Assembly: GCF_000203795.2 (NCBI RefSeq)
Contig: NW_006281099.1
Location: forward strand, 174,690-238,689
Length of the DNA: 64,000 nt
Direction of reading: 5' to 3'
Origin: Batrachochytrium dendrobatidis JAM81
Lineage: Eukaryota > Chytridiomycota > Chytridiomycetes > Rhizophydiales
Of this stretch, positions 59,637 through 64,000 are shown in pieces. The position numbers were made by a program, and so were the translations under genes. Under the pieces are notes generated by a model. It saw only the letters and a program-made list of their open reading frames with translations, was not told where the DNA came from and made no database searches. Positions within the stretch are counted from its first letter, which is position 1. The number at the start of each line of letters is the position of its first letter.

Positions 59637-60173
59637 TGCAAGAATATAAAGTTGTGAAGTCGACAAGAAAGAAAACCAACGCAGCCAATCATTTGTTTTG
59701 ATTAAGAAGTGTCCTCAGGTTAAATGTCCTTATAAACGCAGCCTCGCTGTTTTTTTCCTGTCCATTAATTGTTCTTGTAAGTTATTTTATGTGCAGCGTT
59801 CTTTCCTGAAGATGAGATTTATACATAGGGACATCATATTTAACAATGATGATTTATGTGGGTGAACAATCACTGATGGGAGTCCAAAAGAACCATTGCA
59901 GACCACTCTTGAATATAAAAGTTTGTCATTTGATTGCTAACTCTTGCTGATCAACTAGGTTGGATCCGTATTGCTTGTTTTATGAATAAATACTGTTTTT
60001 TAGAATCTACATTTGTCTTGTGTTTTTTAGAGTCTCAGTTTTGGTGGGAAAACTTTGAAAATCATTAAAGTTTGCATTCACTGGTGGAAATGCCAACAAA
60101 TTAAAAGTGTTTTTTGGAATTGATTTTAACAGTTTATCAGCAGTAAACTTCTAATAGTGTTATTGTCTTGAAT
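59637..60173. other. Divergent intergenic region
   Basis: Promoter region between eEF1B (minus) and coatomer beta' (plus). No specific site recognised beyond AT-rich tracts. Confidence 0.55.
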
Positions 60174-63100
60174 ATGGTGCGTATCTTGTCATCATCAAGT
60201 GTACTAATGAATACATTGTTTTATATAACATCAACTGCATTCAACTCATCTTATTAATGGTTTAAACATTAGCCTCTCAGACTCGATATCAAGGTAAACA
60301 CTAGCAGAATAAAGATTCATTCTATTCATTCCATCCATTCCATTGACAATTAATCAAATATACAATCCTCTTATTAAAGAGAAAACTATCCAATCGCTCA
60401 GACCGAGTCAAGGCCGTGGATTATCACCCAACTGAACCTTGGCTTCTGGTTGCGCTTTACAATGGCTCTGTTCATATTTGGAACTATGAAACACAGGCAA
60501 GTCATTCATCTGCTCATGTTTGTGGTCTTGTCTAATACTATCATTACTATTCAACATGGTTTAGGCTCTTGTCAAGACATTCGAAGTGTCTGAACTCCCA
60601 GGTAATGCTGTCTTGTTGAATTCCTCTAGATCTTGTCTTGTTGAATTCTACTAGATTCTGTCTTGCATAACCACTCTTTGATTTCAAAATGACTTATGTT
60701 TTCAATCCAATTGTTAAACTATAGTTCGTACCGCCAAGTTTATTGCTAGGAAATCATGGATTGTTACTGGTTCTGACGATATGCAAATTCGAGTATTCAA
60801 CTACAACACCCATGAACGAGTCATCTCGTTTGATGCACACGCTGATTATATTCGCACTATTGCTGTGCATCACACTTTACCATATCTCATATCTGCTTCA
60901 GATGACTATTTTATCAAACTTTGGGATTGGGAAAAAGGCTGGCGCAACATTATGGTATATTAACAATTGGAGTTTAATCCTTTGTTGCTACTACAAATCT
61001 ATAAGTCTTGTTTTACATCACTCATGTATACCAATTCTTTATTATAGACCTTTGAGGGACATACACATTTTATTATGCATGTGGCATTCAATCCCAAAGA
61101 TAGCAACACTTTTGCTAGTGCTTCCATGGATCGCACAATAAAGATATGGTCGCTTGGATCTCGCGTTCCAAATTATACATTGGACGGGCACAAGAGCGGT
61201 GTCAATTGTCTTGACTACTATCATGGAAGTGACAAACCATATCTTGTCTCTGGAGCCGATGACAAGTACAGTATAATTTGCATGGATTTATTGTGAACGT
61301 CTAGTTTGTAGATCTAATTTACATTTGAATACAATCCAAATCGATATTTAATCCTGGTATCAACATGATCAAACAGAACTGTCAAAATTTGGGACTATCA
61401 GAACAAGTCTTGCGTGCAGACCCTTGATGGACATACCAACAATGTTTCTATCGTGTGTTTCCACCCCGAACTTCCTATTATTGTCAGTGGTAGTGAAGAC
61501 GGTAAGTGCATGGGTTTCAATAGCATACTGAATAGTTGGATCAAACTGTGTTAAGAAATATTTACTTGTTGCTGACATTTAATTGACATCTCCATTCAAA
61601 TAGGCACTGTGCGTATCTGGCATGCAAACACGTATCGTTTAGAAAACACTCTCAACTACGGCATGGAGCGTGTATGGGCAGTTGCCTACCTCAAGGGCAG
61701 TAACGATCTTGCATTTGGTTACGATGAAGGCACAATTGCCATTAAGCTGGGTCGTGAAGAACCAGCTGTTAGTATGGATGCCAGTGGAAAAATCATTTGG
61801 GCTCGCCATTCTGAGATTCAGACCTCCAATATCAAGGCATCTGGCGAAGAGGTTCATCTTGAAGATGGCGAGCAGGTGATTCTTCCTGTCAAGGATCTTG
61901 GTAGCTGTGAAATTTACCCACAGACACTTCAGCATAGTCCGAATGGCCGGTATGTATTTCGAACCTGTTGTGCACTGTCTTGATCTTTAGCTTTTACATG
62001 TGCTTTGGAAACACATGGCAGACACTAATGTATTACTCTACACCTGAAATATCATGACAATACACTTAGATTTGTGGTTGTGTGCGGTGATGGTGAATAT
62101 ATCATATATACGGCTCTTGCATGGCGCAATAAAAGCTTTGGACAGGCACTCGAGTTTGTATGGGCCATGGATTCCAATGAATATGCTATTCGCGAGTCAT
62201 CATCTAGCGTCAGACTATTCAAATCATTCAAGGAAAAACCCGTAAGCATCCGACCCAGTTATGGAGCTGAAGCTATTTTTGGCGGTGCATTATTGGGTGT
62301 GCGTAGTAGCTCGTTTTTAATCTTTTATGACTGGGAAACTGCACTTCCAGTCCGTCGTGTGGACGCTGCTGTCCGTAATGTGCTTTGGTCAGAGTCTGAT
62401 CTTGTAGCCATTGCCAGTGAAGAGTCGTTTTATGTTCTCAGATTTAACCGATCTGCCTATCAAGCCCACATTGAAAGCGGCGCTCAGGTTCAAGAGGATG
62501 GATTTGAAGCTGCCTTTGAATTCGTTACTGAGATTTCCGAGAGTGTTCGGACTGGCTGCTGGGTCGGTGATTGTTTCATCTACACCAACGTAGCAAACCG
62601 ACTCAACTATGTTGTTGGAGGACAAGTGGCTACACTGTCACATTTTGATAACAACATGTACCTCCTCGGTTATATTCCTCGTGACAACCGCATCTATATT
62701 TGCGACAAGAACCTTGCTGTCATGAGCTATTCATTGCCACTTTCGTTGATTGAATATCAAACTGCGGTGATCAGAAACGACATGGAGCATGCTGCTCGTG
62801 TGCTACCATCAGTTCCTGTTGACCAGCACAATCGTATTGCTCGCTTCCTTGAAGGTCGTGGGCTTAAAGAAGAGGCCCTTCACGTTTCGACCGATACGGA
62901 GCACAAATTTGAATTGGCAGTCCAACTTGGACACCTTGATATTGCGTACGAGATTGCCAAGACAGCCGCGCATGATCAAAAGTGGAAAACCATTGGCGAT
63001 GCTGCGCTTTCTGCATGGAAAGTAAGTATATCTAGTGAAAACTTAGTGCACTGGATTGAACATCACATTTAACATTTACTGTATATGTCAAATTTAATTT

Positions 63101-64000
63101 ATGGGAAATCCATCATGCTTGCTAGTTTGGACTGGCAGAAGAATGCTTGCATCGTGCTCGGGATTTTGAAGGTTTATTAATGATTTATCAGACATCTGGT
63201 AATGCAACAGGATTGGCAGAGTTGGCCACCATGGCGGGTAAGTGTGTCGAGTATCAGATCAATATATATCTTTTGTTGGGTCATTGAATGTGGACAATAA
63301 CTGCTGTACTGTCGTCGAAACTAACACTGTTGTGTGATTGTTTTCATATTGAATTGGAATACTCAGTTGAAGCTGGATCCAACAATATTGCATTCGTATG
63401 CTTTCTTTTGCTTGGTCAGACCGAGCAATGTGTTGATCTTTTGATCCATACTGGTCGTATTCCTGAAGCAGCATTATTTGCTCGCACCTATGCACCTAGC
63501 CAGATCAATCGTGTTGTTGCGTTGTGGAAAGCATCTTTGGAAAGTCAGGGTAAACACAAGTCGGCTGAAGCACTTGCCGAACCCACTCGCTATCCAAATC
63601 TCTTTTCTGATTTTGAATATGGCTTGACTGCGGAAATGGGTTTTAAGCGTCGTCGTGATCGTGGACTTGTTTCGGCTGGAGAGTATGTTGAATGGAAGGA
63701 TTCGCTGGACTGGGATGTGATTGGCCGTAAGTTGAATAGTTTGTTTTTATTGCCACACTGCAGTTCTATCTAACATTAATTTAAATATGTATTTACAATG
63801 GGTTGTTTTGAATTTAGAAATCAAAGAGCGATATCCCAATGGAATTCCGCCAGAATTGAGTCAGCAGCAGCCATCAGCTTTAACATCTCCTGATGGACTT
63901 GGTTCGCAGAGTGCACAGAGCATGCGAAGCAATACCAGTCTAAATGATCCCTATGCATCTACTTCCACTTTAGCCAAATCTGATGTAAATGGTAGCCAAG
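60174..64000 (+). CDS. SEC27: Coatomer subunit beta' (beta'-COP), 3' end outside window
   Basis: WD40/alpha-solenoid subunit of the COPI coat for Golgi-to-ER traffic. Twelve exons found: 60174-60176 (ATG only), 60273-60293, 60380-60496, 60565-60601, 60725-60954, 61048-61265, 61377-61501, 61604-61949, 62070-63021, 63126-63237, 63367-63726 and 63818 to the edge. Joined product begins [22 protein letters not shown], matching other beta'-COP proteins residue by residue, which fixes the tiny first exon and the 21-nt second exon. Seven WD repeats follow (such as [38 protein letters not shown]), then [15 protein letters not shown], the second propeller and the solenoid with [14 protein letters not shown]. 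Intron 3 is GC-AG. The frame is open at base 64000 in a Ser-rich tail. Confidence 0.96.

Overview
The window is nuclear DNA from a eukaryote with many small introns, most likely a flagellated (zoosporic) fungus of the chytrid type. The evidence is compact AT-rich intergenic DNA, short GT-AG introns, fungal gene families (GATA factor, NRAMP/Smf, Bub3, Oligosaccharyltransferase DAD1/OST2, bestrophin/UPF0187), a CFAP210-like ciliary microtubule inner protein, and an alpha-tubulin that keeps the acetylatable Lys40. Placement in Chytridiomycota is inference; I cannot name the species. Exon structures below were built by reading splice sites and checking that the frame is kept across every junction. 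Several apparent ORF starts are TTG or GTG and were replaced by real ATGs or by splice junctions.

Layout, left to right. 1-706: 3' end of a Thr-rich repeat surface protein. 1363-2739: membrane protein with a C-terminal SH3 domain. 3496-6177: CK2 beta and the tRNA dihydrouridine synthase DUS4 (minus). 6776-9397: TBC Rab-GAP (minus). 10426-12801: single-pass, low-complexity membrane protein. 13258-15781: NRAMP metal transporter. 15899-16283: small orphan protein, divergent from BUB3 (16533-18505). 19709-20338: ARF1. 21007-23268: CFAP210-like protein. 23361-25172: mitochondrial PPR protein. 25548-28777: GATA factor and an S/Q/N-rich ORF, possibly one gene. 31202-31594: small GPI-type wall protein. 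32505-34221: alpha-tubulin. 34309-36258: MutY. 36779-36851: tRNA-Phe(GAA), followed by a 0.75-kb palindrome. 37848-39086: second SH3 membrane protein. 39782-41638: flavin monooxygenase. 42223-45418: two tandem bestrophins. 45539-47731: SMG9. 48281-50149: unknown multi-pass membrane protein. 50256-52524: divergent ketopantoate-reductase-like and Rpr2/Rpp21-like genes. 52687-55130: MFS transporter. 55544-57392: CCDC47. 57528-58106: DAD1/OST2. 58285-59636: eEF1B. 60174 to the end: coatomer beta' (open at the right edge).

Most genes are housekeeping: secretion (ARF1, beta'-COP, TBC GAP), ER protein biogenesis (CCDC47, DAD1), translation and RNA (eEF1B, SMG9, DUS4, tRNA-Phe, Rpr2-like), cytoskeleton and flagellum (alpha-tubulin, CFAP210) and transport. 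They do not form one pathway.

The most notable unexplained structure is a family of 0.12-0.6 kb elements with terminal inverted repeats like CAGCCGTATTCACGTAAAA flanked by TA (a Tc1/mariner-type MITE signature). About a dozen copies are present. Every intronic copy sits in a first intron, and five others end within about 200 bp upstream of a start codon. Other points of interest are a long fold-back repeat carrying mirror-image ORFs beside tRNA-Phe, two paralogous receptors with a signal peptide, beta-rich ectodomain, membrane span and SH3 domain, and four GC-AG introns among about 61.
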